64,000 nucleotides of DNA from NCBI GenBank assembly GCA_037074705.1, contig CM073596.1, positions 16,388,501 to 16,452,500 on the forward strand, read 5' to 3'. Shown here one piece after another: positions 31,602 to 42,290 of this stretch. The first letter of the stretch is position 1. The number at the start of each line of letters is the position of its first letter. A model generated the notes under the pieces. That model had not been told where the DNA came from. It searched no databases and saw only the letters and a program-made list of their open reading frames with translations. Origin of the DNA: Zhengitettix transpicula (Eukaryota; Arthropoda; Insecta; Orthoptera; Tetrigidae). Both the position numbers and the translations under genes were made by a program.

Positions 31602-34600
31602 ATATATATCGATTGTAATCACTTATATTCGCGGATGCCAATTTTCAGGGGTTTTATCGTTAAAGTGATTGTTGTATGTTGCAAAATAAGTGTGTGAATA
31701 ACTAGGTTAGGAAGCACAAGAACAGATAAAAGGAATGAGTGGATAAGAAGTATGACTAACGTGACGTGTCGAAGCGTAACTTATGCAGCCGTTGAAGTGA
31801 CTCATGGAGCTCGCTTTTATACACACGAACTGTACGGGTCCAATGTTGAGAGCTAGATCATGTATTAGGTCAGTCCTGCTGGTCTCCGCAGACTCACAGT
31901 CGCCCACTTGAGCTCATCACCGCACTCCAATCAGCACCACTTACACCAACGAGGTCCTTAATTGACTCCACCTGGCAGATCTCCATGATCAAGGAAAAAA
32001 CATCTCGCCCACTGTACGCAAACTGTTACATACGATTCACTTTCCCTCTCGGTTATTGACATAATAGTCTAACGAGCTCAATCCAGACGACTACTTGATT
32101 AGTAATGCAAATAGAAAACTTAGTGATCGCTGATTGGTCTACGAACCCACGACTCGTCAACGGCACCAGCGCGTCATACTACTGCTCCATTTTCTTTCGT
32201 TTCTGGAAGAGTTCCAAAGGTAAACATTTGAGTCCAGAATTCTTGAGCTGACGACGTCAGTGGATTTGAAGAGAAGGACGAACAATTATATCCCTTTGAC
32301 TTCAAAACTAATACTACTCCTTGTTACAGATCAGAAACCAGAGTAGTCACAATTTATTTAATCCCAATAGATATTCTTCTATCTCTTCGTACACAATGAT
32401 CTGGAAAGATCGAAGCTTCTGGGGGAAAATTGATTTTTAGTAAGTATAAATTCGGCTTACCAAGATAGTTACTATTTTTTCAGCAATCAAGTATAGATTT
32501 AAAGAAGACAAGCAAATATTTGTGCCAAAACTTGAGGTTGCTTAACAAAATTGTAGTGAATTCAGTAAATAAATTTTTGGCGTTCCAATGAAGATAGCCC
32601 TGGTGCAGACTAATCATTAGACCAGAGTTTTCCTTCATAAGTCGGCCCCGCTTTTGCGACAACTACCTTATTTTTTTTTGGAGCTGTAATTTGTAGGTTA
32701 TGCTCTACTTCCTCCTCATCGAGTAGATTAATTCGACCTTAAATCGAGCGGGCGACCACCTGCAGCCGGCGTTTTATCTGCGATCTCTTCGTAACAGTCC
32801 ATTTGCATTTGCTTGAAGAACACACCTATAAATCCTCAGCTTTCTCTCGAAGGTGCTCTCCCTTTTACAGTCACGTTATCGCACACCAACAACGAAAAAA
32901 TTCGCTGACAAATACGGAGCGTGTGCGGTCGTAAATTTGTTCCACGAAGCACAGAGGACTGGGTCACCGATGGCGATCAACGGACGCTATGGAAAGGGAA
33001 AAACAAATGCCGGGTTAGAAAAGACACAGGAGCCGAGATCGAATAATTTTAAAAAATACTGTTATTTAAGCCATTTAACCCCAATTTTGTTCAATATAAA
33101 ACTAACGAATAAAGAGGATGAAATCAAATAATAACAGTAGTACAAAAACGAAACTGAAATTAATCCTATAAACTCAAACTTAAAAAAAATTCATTAAATT
33201 ACATAGGTCAATAGATTTACCTCTAAATTGGCAAAAATATTACAAATCATTGTTGAAATAAAATTATGTTTAAAGCTAAAAATAAATTAATAATCCAAAA
33301 TTTATAAACTGTTTTTTTTATAATTATAATATCAGTATATATAATCAAATATCAGTCATAATTACTTAAGTGCATGAAAGATAAATAATGCCATCATGAA
33401 GCCATTTAATTACAATCTGGTTATTTACAAGGCAAAATTTTGAAGAACGGGAGTGAAAATTTACAGTCATTACTATACTGAAACGTGTCATTCAAAAGTA
33501 ATAATTATATTGATCATTTAAATTAACACCATCGGTATTAATGACTTTATCGGCCTATTTACGGTATACGGGATACAGTTAAAGCAGTAACATACCGTTA
33601 ACTTTTCCTAGTTCTCCGTATGAAATCGCTGTAAGAATATTTTCTTACCATTATCTATTAGCCATTTCTGTAAGCTGTTTAATTGCTCTAGAGGTTTCTT
33701 TTGTGCAGACGACAGTTAACTTTAAACATCAATAAGTTATTATTTTTTGTAGTCTCGTAAAATTCAATGCAGCTGTTCAGGTTCTTTTCTCACACGCGCT
33801 TAAGAGAAAGCGTGGCAAGTTTTTTTTTTCAAGTAAATGGACAGATTATATTTACAATATATAAGCTTTTCTCTGAAGTAGCTGCAATTCATAGACAGAA
33901 AAATATGTATAACACAAAACTTACGTGAATATAATATATATTAGAAAAATGTAAAATATTTCCCGTCTGAAGTACGACGGAATCAAACTGCAGTGTAACT
34001 AGAAGAAATCCAAATTATGTCAGCTATTGTAGACGTACAATTATTTTCCGTGGTTTTAAACATGCACATATATGTAGTAAATATTTTTTTAGCGTTGTAA
34101 ATATTATGCATTCGGTTTATATGACATTAATCATGTAATACCAGTCACTTTCGTCCATATTAAAAAAATGTCAGAGAAAATCAAGGATACGGTTGGAGAG
34201 ACGTATAAATACTAGCCACGTATCTTTGCAATAAATTCAAAATTGCCTCGTAATAGACGGTTATTGCCGTCGGAGGCAAATGAAAACTAAGACCTCATAT
34301 GATTTAGCATTTATGTGAAAAGTTTCTTACTTTTGTAGGCAATTAACTCCGAACCGGTATCAATCCGATTTTAAGCGAAAAATTTTATGACACTGTGGGA
34401 CGATGAGTCAGTAACACAGTCCGGAATACCACACATAGCGAAGTTTCGTGCCTCAGTGATGGGACAGGGTGATCAGCCAAGTCGGTCCGCTAAACGTTCG
34501 TTCGCTTTGTCCAATGATTTCGAAAACAACGGATACGAGAGTATTTTGGGTGTTGGGAATTACTTGGTGAAGCACATCGCTGGAGCAGTCTTAAGAGAAG

Positions 34601-34690
34601 CTTGACTAACACGTCAGCAAATGCCAAGAATGGAGGGACACTTTTGGACGGTCCTGAGCTATTTCGTAACAAGTGCGAATGCTATTTCAG
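31602..34690. other. Intergenic upstream of the large gene
   Basis: About 3 kb with no called gene. A TATA-like CCTATAAATCC at 32825 followed by CAGCTTTC could be a promoter for the gene starting at 34.7 kb, since the surrounding 32700-33000 is GC-richer, but I cannot place a first exon. The rest is AT-rich. Confidence 0.25.
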
Positions 34691-34746
34691 GTGGGGGTTG
34701 TGATGGATAGCAGCTGAAAGGAAGGAGGAAGGCAGGTAGCAGTACG
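34691..34746 (+). promoter_or_regulatory. 5' leader with a four-codon upstream ORF
   Basis: After a weak acceptor-like ATTTCAG (ending 34690) the leader contains ATG GAT AGC AGC TGA at 34703-34717, ending 29 bases before the main ATG at 34747. Such a tiny upstream frame can lower translation of the main frame. Whether this is an internal exon or the first exon is unclear. Confidence 0.45.
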
Positions 34747-34890
34747 ATGGAGGTGGTTCCGGCGCAGAGACCCGCGTTCCAGCGGAGTGACGTTCAGGAA
34801 TGGTCTCGGATGGACCAGCTGACTGGAGTCCTGGAGCGCGGACGCATGCAGACTGATCACTGGGCCAGCGGATCTCGGCGCTACGACAAG
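34747..34890 (+). CDS. Large gene, coding exon 1 (residues 1-48)
   Basis: ATG opens a frame beginning MEVVPAQRPAFQRSDVQEW and ending GSRRYDK just before the donor AAG|GTCAGC. The exon is GC-richer than its surroundings and has no stop. It ends in phase 0, as the next exon's acceptor requires. The donor GTCAGC is weaker than the others in the gene. The join to the exon at 47927 crosses 13 kb and rests only on strand, phase and composition; other exons could lie between. Confidence 0.6.
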
Positions 34891-35679
34891 GTCAGCATTC
34901 GATTCCATTCTTTATTACTGTTAATACCTGATGTCTTGATACTGCCCCGTGGTCGAGTCTGATCTTGTTGGTTCTAATTCCTGAATGTCCCGAGGTCTCG
35001 AATGATATTGTTGGTTCTAACTCAGGACTGCCATTGCTTATCGTCTTATAATTGACGTTGTTGCATGTTACAGTCGACCTTTCTAAATGGACTCTACACT
35101 CTTTTTCATGATTGTAGAAAATGAATAAGCTTAGTGATAAACAAGCGCCATATCCTTTTCTGGTGTTACATGACGAAGACGTTTCTTCTGATGGAAATAT
35201 TTTGGAAAGAATAATATGAAGAGCAAACAACAGTTATGTAAGTTCCAAATTTAAATTCCATCTCGTTGCACCTCGACGTTTTCTGGAGCCTGACAGAGCG
35301 ACATCTGGCCGCATTTCTCCGCAGCTTTTTCAACGTGGGCGTTTCTTGATTTACATCCAAATGAGCTGCCAATTATCGGGAACACGAATTCTTCATTAAT
35401 AATAAGACAGGCGTTGAGACTTTAGGAATATCTCGCAGACTTTCTCACGAGTAGGCAAATTGCGGGCAACAGGACACGAAAACTCGGGGCCAGACATTCT
35501 TGGCCAATCATGACGGATCACGGCGGTTCAAATTGTACATTTAATTCAAATTGCAGGGTATTAAATGGATTGAAAATATTGTAAACTTATAATATCGCGA
35601 AACATTAAATTGAGCGACTGTACACATGATTTCTATCAAATATAACAAGCGATTTCTTGAAGCGGGAATTATATTTCAG

Positions 35680-35721
<42 letters not shown>

Positions 35722-37310
35722 TTCAGTATTATAACTCGAAACCATCATTCAGAAATTTCTATCATATACATAAAAGTGGGAGACTTTTTCATATCGACTC
35801 CTGTATGTACATTTTGTCGTTATTTGGAAATTACCCAAATTTTTAAGTATTTATATTCTACTGATAAAGATTTTCTTCACATTCCGCACACAAATTTTGT
35901 GAATTTTACTCTAAAATGTTTGATGGATTTTTTCAACCCATTTATTCAACGGTGCTTAAAATAGCTATATAAAATATATTTGGTCTATAGAAGTTCAAAT
36001 AGGCCAAAAAAAATAAAAAACGTCTGATCTATAATTTCATTCTAGTTCTGAATTTATCATTAGCCATTAAAATACACACTGTGTTCAGTTGTCATTCTTT
36101 AGTTGCGTCAAACGTTCGGAATCTTTATGTAATATTCAACAGACACTTGCGTGACTCTAAACTTCCTGTTTTTGCTCCTGCCTAGGAAACTGTACGGGTT
36201 GCGGTACTTTCTAGTTCTAATGGCTGCATTGTTTCGTTCCAGGGTTTTAAACGAAACCGACGCTAATATACGTCAGCAAAGAACACTTGGCGATCATCAT
36301 CCAGGCTTCAGTGATGAGCCGAAAGTGAAAGTCGAACCTCTCTTAATTAGTCTGTGATCGTCTCATGTCCAATTAGGACGTGAGTGTAGAATCTCTTGTT
36401 AATTAAGACTGCTTTGAAACAGGAATACGAACACCCATTAACGCCTGTTAGTCTTATCACCGTATTAAGTAGGTACCTACAGGCGAAAGTTGCAATCTGT
36501 GTCAATTACAGCAAAGACTTGTGAGAGTGAAAGTGCAGTTTGTAGGTGTTTCAAAAGAATAGAAATTGTCATCAATTTGCGAACCTTTGTTTTGAAACTT
36601 TGTTGATAATCCGTGTAATTAGGATTTTTTTTAACAAACAGAAAATATATATCGAATGTATCAATCTCTATATTGCGCAGTTTTATTCGTAATCATATCT
36701 ATGATCATCAATTGTGATTTTACGAACATGAAACTTGCGGCTGTGTTCACGACGAATAGAATTTAACTTAAATTCAGTCAAAAATGCGTAGAAATTGGTT
36801 AGACAGGAATAAATACCGTTACTGACAAATTTATGAGATTAAAAAAAAATTGAAACTCAAGAGATGAGTTATCGTGGCAATAACGAGTGTTACGTAATCT
36901 ATATTACGTTTAAATTTGGAAACAATAAGGATAAAAGGTGCATAATCAGCGGTGTAAATACACGTTTGGTTATCCGGAAAACAATCAATTCAGAAATATA
37001 TGTTCACAGAGGAACAAGAACAGAAAAATTATTTTAATTGAATACAATAGTGAGATTTCGGAAGGACCGCTAAGAATATTTCACAGGGTATATAATTCGA
37101 TATCCATGTTTTTTAAACAAGATAAGACACAACTCAGGGTGAATCCACGTGAAAATACATTTTCAAGAAGAAATAGTAACTAGCCGCGTTCATCTTTTAA
37201 TGACGTATAGTTCATGAGAAATAACAAGTCGTATGAGGGGCGTAGTAGGTGAAAAATGGAGGGGAGTGTCGTCATCACAGGGGAACTTCCCGTTGGAGAC
37301 AATCTTGGGA
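34891..37310. other. First large intron, left part
   Basis: Apart from the TA run there is no gene or known repeat. Frames at 35626-35964 and 36151-36357 have no domain and are not called. Confidence 0.4.
35682..35719. repeat. (TA)n microsatellite
   Basis: An uninterrupted TA run of about 38 bases, inside the first large intron. Confidence 0.95.
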
Positions 37311-38002
37311 TAACGGCGACTTTTATCCCGGCGGTAAAATTATCGTCGAAGTTAAAATAAATCGGGAGACGTACATACTCAGTGATTATTATCCCGGAGG
37401 TAAAATTACCGTCGCACTATTCTTATTTGAGAGTGCTGTGAACAGTGAAGTTCGAAATGAACAAAGAACATATTCTAGCATTACTGTTATTTCTTCGGCG
37501 AATGAAAATGAGAAGAAAAATCGACTAATTTGGCTTCATCCAATTAATGAAAGAAACTAGGATGTTGAAGCTTTTTCCACGCTGTTTGAAGAGTTGAGGC
37601 AGGATGTTTTATCCCATAATACAGGTCCTTCTTTAATAATTAAATAAGTGTTTCAATATCTATGATTTCACCCAAATTATTCATATTCGAAATCTTCAAA
37701 CAAAAAAAAAGTACACGAAAGATAGGATGGCAAAAAACAATTTTTCCATACGAAAATTCAAGCCACCCTGTGTCAAACATGCGTTCGGGTTACGTAGGCC
37801 ACTAGTTGCAACTCGCGATAAATTTATCGCTGAGTTTTAGATGAACCTAGCGACTGCTCAAGCTGTAGGTCACGACAATATTATCGCCGCGATTAATTAC
37901 CGCCCAGTGTGCAAGTTCTCATTCACTTCAATGGACTACTGCGTTTACGGTATTAGCGATAAATTATACACGCGATAAAAATCGCTGTGTGTGTAACGGG
38001 CC
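37311..38002 (+). mobile_element. Harbinger-type element with a transposase remnant
   Basis: The right end reads ATCGCTGTGTGTGTAACGGGCC, like the TIR of the element at 44320-44904, and the body aligns with that element's reverse complement (shared: GAGAGTGCT, TATCCCATAA, AGGATGGCAAAAAA, GTACGTAGGCCACTA-type and GCGATAAATTTATCGCTGA blocks). The left TIR is worn away near 37311. At about 37515-37625 the plus strand reads RLIWLHPINERN, stop, then DVEAFSTLFEELRQD, which follows the start of PIF/Harbinger transposases (W-HPI--R, short gap, F--L---L). Only this N-terminal scrap is present, so the element is dead. It was possibly close to the parent of the miniature copy at 44 kb. Confidence 0.65.
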
Positions 38003-38468
38003 TGACTGGCATTCCAGGCCAGTGGACGACTGCGCACTATTTCTGTCCATTTGTACTTGCGGAATAATTAAAGAGTTTACAACTGGGAAAAATCCTTTCG
38101 TAAGCTCAACATTACGTGAGCCACTCCAAACATCTTCATCAAATAAAATCTATGTAAACGATAAGATTTTATAAATATGTTTCCCTGACCCTGAGGATGG
38201 GAAGACTGAATGATCTGAAAATGCGATGAAATGTAGCCGATTGAATATATAGTATAAATAGTACATTGTCAAATTTTAGGGGAGTATAAAATGTAGTGGT
38301 GCAAAAATAGAAAACTCAGTGACAGAATCCATCATCAGGAAAAGGCAATTGATAGGGCATACAAGGAAATTGTTAGGCCACCTGAGACGAAATAGAAGTC
38401 ATCTGGACTCTAGACCCCATCTGCAGGTTATTTTAATGTGTGAAGACAACAGATTGACACGAAAATCT
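38003..38468. other. Intron sequence, nothing called
   Basis: No feature recognised except a loose CCTGAGGATGGGAAGAC at about 38190, which faintly resembles a Penelope-type motif. Confidence 0.3.
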
Positions 38469-38575
38469 CCTGTTCGCTCCCAACGATCTCTTCACCAACG
38501 CCGTTCTGACGAAGCGCTGGGACTCACCCCGCCACCGGATTCATCATTTACTGGCGCCGTGACATCATCAGAGCG
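38469..38575 (+). pseudogene. Partial duplicate of the NAP1-like gene
   Basis: This stretch repeats 39290-39409 of the gene downstream: CCCAACGATCTCTTCACCAA, CGCCGTTCTGACGAAGCGCT, GGGACTCACCCCGCCACCGG and TTTACTGGCGCCGTGAC. It lacks 14 bases after GCGCT, which breaks the frame, and has scattered point changes. Only the middle of the NAP core is present, with no start and no end. It lies 820 bases upstream in the same orientation, so it looks like the remains of a local duplication. Confidence 0.9.
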
Positions 38576-38918
38576 GTCGACTTTTGTCTGAAGTGTTTAG
38601 GGCCCGGACGATCGAGAGGCTCTAAACGAGGTAGTGATTTGTAGACACTCTAACCCATCAGCGTCGCCGTCTCCGGAAATTGCAAGTTATATTTGATATA
38701 TTTCGCTCTGCATGATGATATTCGGCATGAAACATCCATTTATACGATGGTTATGTCATTTGATTCTAAGACTTCAACAGTAATTAGATTTTCATGAGAT
38801 TCGACTGACTCCATTTAAATTCTTCATTTTGGAGTTTTAATTCTTGAGTAAACTCAATCGTGCCTATTGTGTGCGTTTCCATGGTAATTCTGAGTTTGTT
38901 TCGGCCTCCCCAATCACA
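38576..38918 (+). other. Leader of the NAP1-like gene
   Basis: AT-richer than the coding part. The open frame extends upstream to 38844 but only through a TTG, so the first in-frame ATG at 38919 is taken as the start. No TATA box or splice acceptor stands out. Confidence 0.4.
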
Positions 38919-39668
38919 ATGTCGAAATCTTCGTCACCGTATTCAGTGCGGCGCCGCGTTGCGTACCTCCGCTCTTTGCAGCTGCATGTGGAATCCCTGC
39001 ACAAACGTCTCAATGACGCCGTAAGGCATCTCGAACTCAAATACCAGGCTCGTCGCAACGCCGTGTCCGAGCGACGCCGACGCATAGTGACGGGCGTCGT
39101 GGAACCCGACGACGACTGCGCCGACGAAGAGGATTACGTGCGTGGCGTGCCCGACTTCTGGCTGACCGCCCTCCGCAACGCGCCGCCCCCGTTGCAGGGT
39201 ATGGTCCGCCCCCGTGACGATCCCGCTCTCCGCTGCCTCCTGGACATCCAAGTGGCGCCGTGCGCCGACCCCGAGGGCTTCGAGCTGCGCTTCCTGTTCG
39301 CCCCCAACGATCTCTTCACCAACGCCGTTCTGACGAAGCGCTACGTGACTGCCCCCGGGACTCACCCCGCCACCGGCTGCGTCATTTACTGGCGCCGTGA
39401 CGTCATCAGGCGTGGTCCCTCTTTTTTCGATTTCTTCTCGCCGCCGGAGACGCCCATCGGGTTTGCCGACCGTGCCGCTTACAGACGCCTCCGCCGTGAC
39501 CTGGAGCGTGGTCTTTTGTTCCGCGACACCTTCCTCCGCGACGCCGTGAGCTACTTCTGCGCGCCGCCGCCGCCGCCGCCCCCGCCCTGCACCACTTCGC
39601 CACCCACAGTCCACGTCCTCGGCGCCGGGGAGCTCGTCGTGTCCGCGCTCGACGGCCGTCTGCGCTAA
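38919..39668 (+). CDS. NAP1-family histone chaperone, short intronless form
   Basis: A 249-residue protein in one exon. Residues about 12-55 form a charged helix like the NAP dimerisation helix. The NAP core follows: VPDFWLTAL (77-85), FLFAPNDLFTNAVLTKRY (125-142), GCVIYW, SFFDFFSPPE (168-177) and a closing block near SYFCAP (211-216). NAP proteins dimerise and carry H2A-H2B dimers between cytosol and nucleus. This one is shorter than typical NAP1 (about 350-400): the beta-hairpin insert before SFFDFF is cut to a few residues, and the long acidic tail is replaced by eight prolines (216-223) and a short hydrophobic end. There are no introns and GC is far above the flanks, which suggests an old retrogene kept by selection. 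ATG at 38919 is preferred. It lies within an intron of the large gene on the same strand. Confidence 0.88.
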   Translation: MSKSSSPYSVRRRVAYLRSLQLHVESLHKRLNDAVRHLELKYQARRNAVSERRRRIVTGVVEPDDDCADEEDYVRGVPDFWLTALRNAPPPLQGMVRPRDDPALRCLLDIQVAPCADPEGFELRFLFAPNDLFTNAVLTKRYVTAPGTHPATGCVIYWRRDVIRRGPSFFDFFSPPETPIGFADRAAYRRLRRDLERGLLFRDTFLRDAVSYFCAPPPPPPPPCTTSPPTVHVLGAGELVVSALDGRLR

Positions 39669-40249
39669 AAAAAATTGTGTGTGTTGTAACCCGACTGTGT
39701 AGTCTAATCCCAAATATAATGCAATGCAATTCAATTTAATACGTTTGATTGTCAGCGTAGTCTAGTGTCTGTCGCCCGTAGGAGAAACTACCGCGGCTTT
39801 CCCTCGCCAGCCAACCTTGAACGACGGAAAGTGACAGCGAAACTCGGCATCAGCCGATGCTGTTCTGTTTCACGTTTAACGTACGAGTAGTTCTGTTCTA
39901 TTACGTACACTAGAAGGAAGGATAACATGCGCGTCTTCTTATGCAACTACGTCACTTCTTGAAGGAGGAAATCACGCAAATAACCGTATTGTTATTTTAC
40001 CCTGTGACGAATTACATATGGTCTGACTAATTCACCACAATCATATCATTTTCGTACACGTTCCTACCAACTGACATATATTTTAATGCTCTTGGAAGTA
40101 TTTCTGATGAATCATCCATTACAACATATCCAAATGATTAACGCTATTTCTTAAATTCAAGACCTAGCAGAGAGACTAAGATTGTGCATATTTATTTTTA
40201 TTTAATAGCAATAAGACTCATGGGCTATTTTTGTTGGTTTACAATCCAT
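39669..40249. other. Downstream region of the NAP1-like gene
   Basis: TAA is followed by an A run and TTGTGTGTGTTG. I see no clear AATAAA in the next 100 bases. Nothing else recognised. Confidence 0.35.
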
Positions 40250-40910
40250 TTACATAATTGAATTCATTATTGTCCTGATACGGTCCTCTCCAATGGTCCG
40301 CGGTTATCACGTTTTCAGATGAATTGGCCAGCATTTCTTCAGTCTTCCGTTGATTCTGTGTTCCAGCAATGGGTGTATAAGAGGGTTAGTGGTGTTTTAT
40401 TACTCTCTCATGAATTATATCTTTGATGTATGGTTTTCGTAGATTGTGACGTAACTTACTAACATACCAAGGAGCGTCAACCATGGCTCTGAGGATCCTC
40501 GACTGCGATTTTTGTATCTTTTCCTCGCACACTCCCATAGTTCAATGCCGAAGGTCCAAATTGGTTTGATGATGGTTTTATATATAACTATTTTATTTTG
40601 CAGAGACAGATTAGACCTACCGATCCGCCATCTCACGAAGGCGTATATCCATTTGTTTCTTTTTATTTTCTACACGCATCTTCCAACATAGTTTCGAGTT
40701 CCAAGATGTTCCACATTTGCCGATACCTGGGAGTTGTTGATCGTTCATGGTTACTGGAGGGCATTGTTGTTTCCGTAGAGTAAATGTTACCTGTGCTGAT
40801 TTTAAGCGGTTAACTTTGATTCTCCAATTATTCACCCAATACCTGGAGTAGATTAAGGTGGTCTTGTGAAGCAAAATTATGAAGCGCGTTGGCGTACAGA
40901 AACCGTTCAT
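40250..40910 (-). pseudogene. Jockey-type fragment, frameshifted
   Basis: Minus-strand pieces read NNWRIKVNRLKSAQVTFTLR, QQCPPVTMNDQQLPG, ENKKKQMDIRLREM (40617-40910) and, in another frame, RWRIGRSNLSLQNK and YKTIIKPIWTFGIELWE (40415-40636). They match in order the C-terminal half of the Jockey pseudogene at 15 kb (VTFTL, CPPI, KKRKQMDI, WRLGRKS-LSLENK, PIWTYGIELWG). Frameshifts and changed residues, such as CARK for CASK, show that it is dead and older than the 15-kb copy. The reverse-transcriptase catalytic box is absent; the start of the fragment lies just after it. Confidence 0.85.
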
Positions 40911-41060
40911 TCAGCTAAAAGCACAGGCACCAAACGGAAGGGCAAAAAAACAAAATAAAAATGTTCCAGAAGAAAAATGGATAGAATGCGACTGCCGGTG
41001 AATTTAAAGAGAAATAATGCAGTTTTCTGACCAATCCCAGACAATATTTTTATTTATTTA

Positions 41061-41305
41061 CGACAACGTTTCGGTACGTGTTTGTACCTTCATCAGGTCT
41101 AAATGTTAAAATCTATTTTCACATCCTATTAAAAAAAATTTCCCAGGCACTTATTCACAAACTACACAAAAGTTCTACTGCGACCGCACTTTGAAAAACC
41201 TCTAAAGTTTTTTTTTTTCAATGGGATGTGAAAATATTTTTTAACATTTAGCATATTCAGGAAAGACCTGATGAAGATACAAACACGTACCGATTGTCTG
41301 GTATT
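41061..41305. repeat. Inverted repeat with two hammerhead-like cores
   Basis: The arms (about 41061-41128 and 41223-41305) share GGATGTGAAAATA, TTAACATTTAG, and CCTGATGAAG-TACAAACACG. On the minus strand the left arm reads CTGATGA (41096-41090), A, GGTAC, a loop AAACAC, GTACC, GAAACGTTGT. This is a hammerhead ribozyme core with a perfect 5-bp stem II and one extra A, the form seen in Penelope-like elements. In the right arm (plus strand, CTGATGA at 41268) GAAA has become GATT, so that core is broken. Stem III is very short in the left arm. Confidence 0.65.
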
Positions 41306-42149
41306 GATAAAAAACGGCATTATTTATTTAATATAAAAAGACGTAAACATACAATCTTTATAATTTAAAGAGAAGTTGGTACCAATAATGAGTAATGTCT
41401 CCTTTCGAGTCTTTGTATTTAAGATATCATGATTTATTTATCTTCACTTCATCTGAAGTTTTTGTTCTCACATTGTCCTTTCGACGAACTGGAACTGACG
41501 AAAGGATAATTTAGAAATTAACTACAACATTAATTCTTTGCTAACGGAAATGATAAAAGATTGAATTTATATGCAGTGACCCTATTATTAATAACAAAAG
41601 TTGGACAGATTATAAATTTTACGGTTAACATAGTTTTAGATATATTTCGTTCCAGTTTCCCAAATTTTAATCATTGCCTTTACCCATAAATACAGTATTT
41701 CCTCTTTGCCAGTACGGAATAATTTTGTTGTAATCCATGAGCAATTATACTTGAAAATATTTAATATTTTAAATTTATTATTATATAGTATTATTTATTA
41801 AATATTTTAAGTTTTAATATTTTAATTTTATTATTATATATTATTATTATTTATTAAATATTTTAAGTTTTATCGCCAAAAAAATCCTCTCTTTATGGTA
41901 ATTCGAGCTCAAGATTTGTATTTTACAAGGTAGGGATTTACTATTTTATAAATGAATAAGTCGGCTGAAATTGTCTGAAATATATTTTGATAAAATTAAA
42001 AAATTCGAACATTTAATGAAATATTGGCGTATGTTAAGAATAATCTAAGCTCCTCTCCACAGTCATTTAGTGACCTCATTCCCCGCATCCCGTCGACTTA
42101 CCGAACAGGTTTACGTGTCTTCAATCGTTCGCGAAGGTGAGAAGATGCT
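41306..42149. other. Intron sequence, AT-rich
   Basis: A partly repeated AT-rich stretch at about 41760-41880 (TTAAATATTTTAAGTTTTA twice, about 60 bases apart). No gene seen. Confidence 0.4.
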
Positions 42150-42290
42150 TACGCCCGAGGTGTGATTGGTGGGAGGAAAATGTAAGCTAAGGTAAGCGGA
42201 GAGAGGGCGTTTTGCCGGACCAGTAGCTCGGAGAAAGCTGCTCTGATTTGCAGTGAATCACCGCCAGACAGCTGGTACCGCGCCGCCAAG
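42150..42290 (+). promoter_or_regulatory. Possible internal promoter and non-coding first exon
   Basis: A GC-richer patch with an inverted CCAAT box (ATTGG at about 42164) is followed by sequence ending in a strong donor, GCCGCCAAG|GTAAGTCACG (donor at 42291). The exon frame that would match phase 0 has no ATG and meets a TAA, so it would be untranslated. It could start a shorter transcript of the large gene that splices to the exon at 47927 and begins translation inside a later exon. Confidence 0.35.

Noticed and set aside
38943..39734. 263-codon minus-strand open frame opposite the NAP1-like gene
   Set aside because: It arises from the GC-rich codon use of the plus-strand gene. It is rich in Gly, Arg and Glu with no domain, while the plus strand has a clear NAP core.
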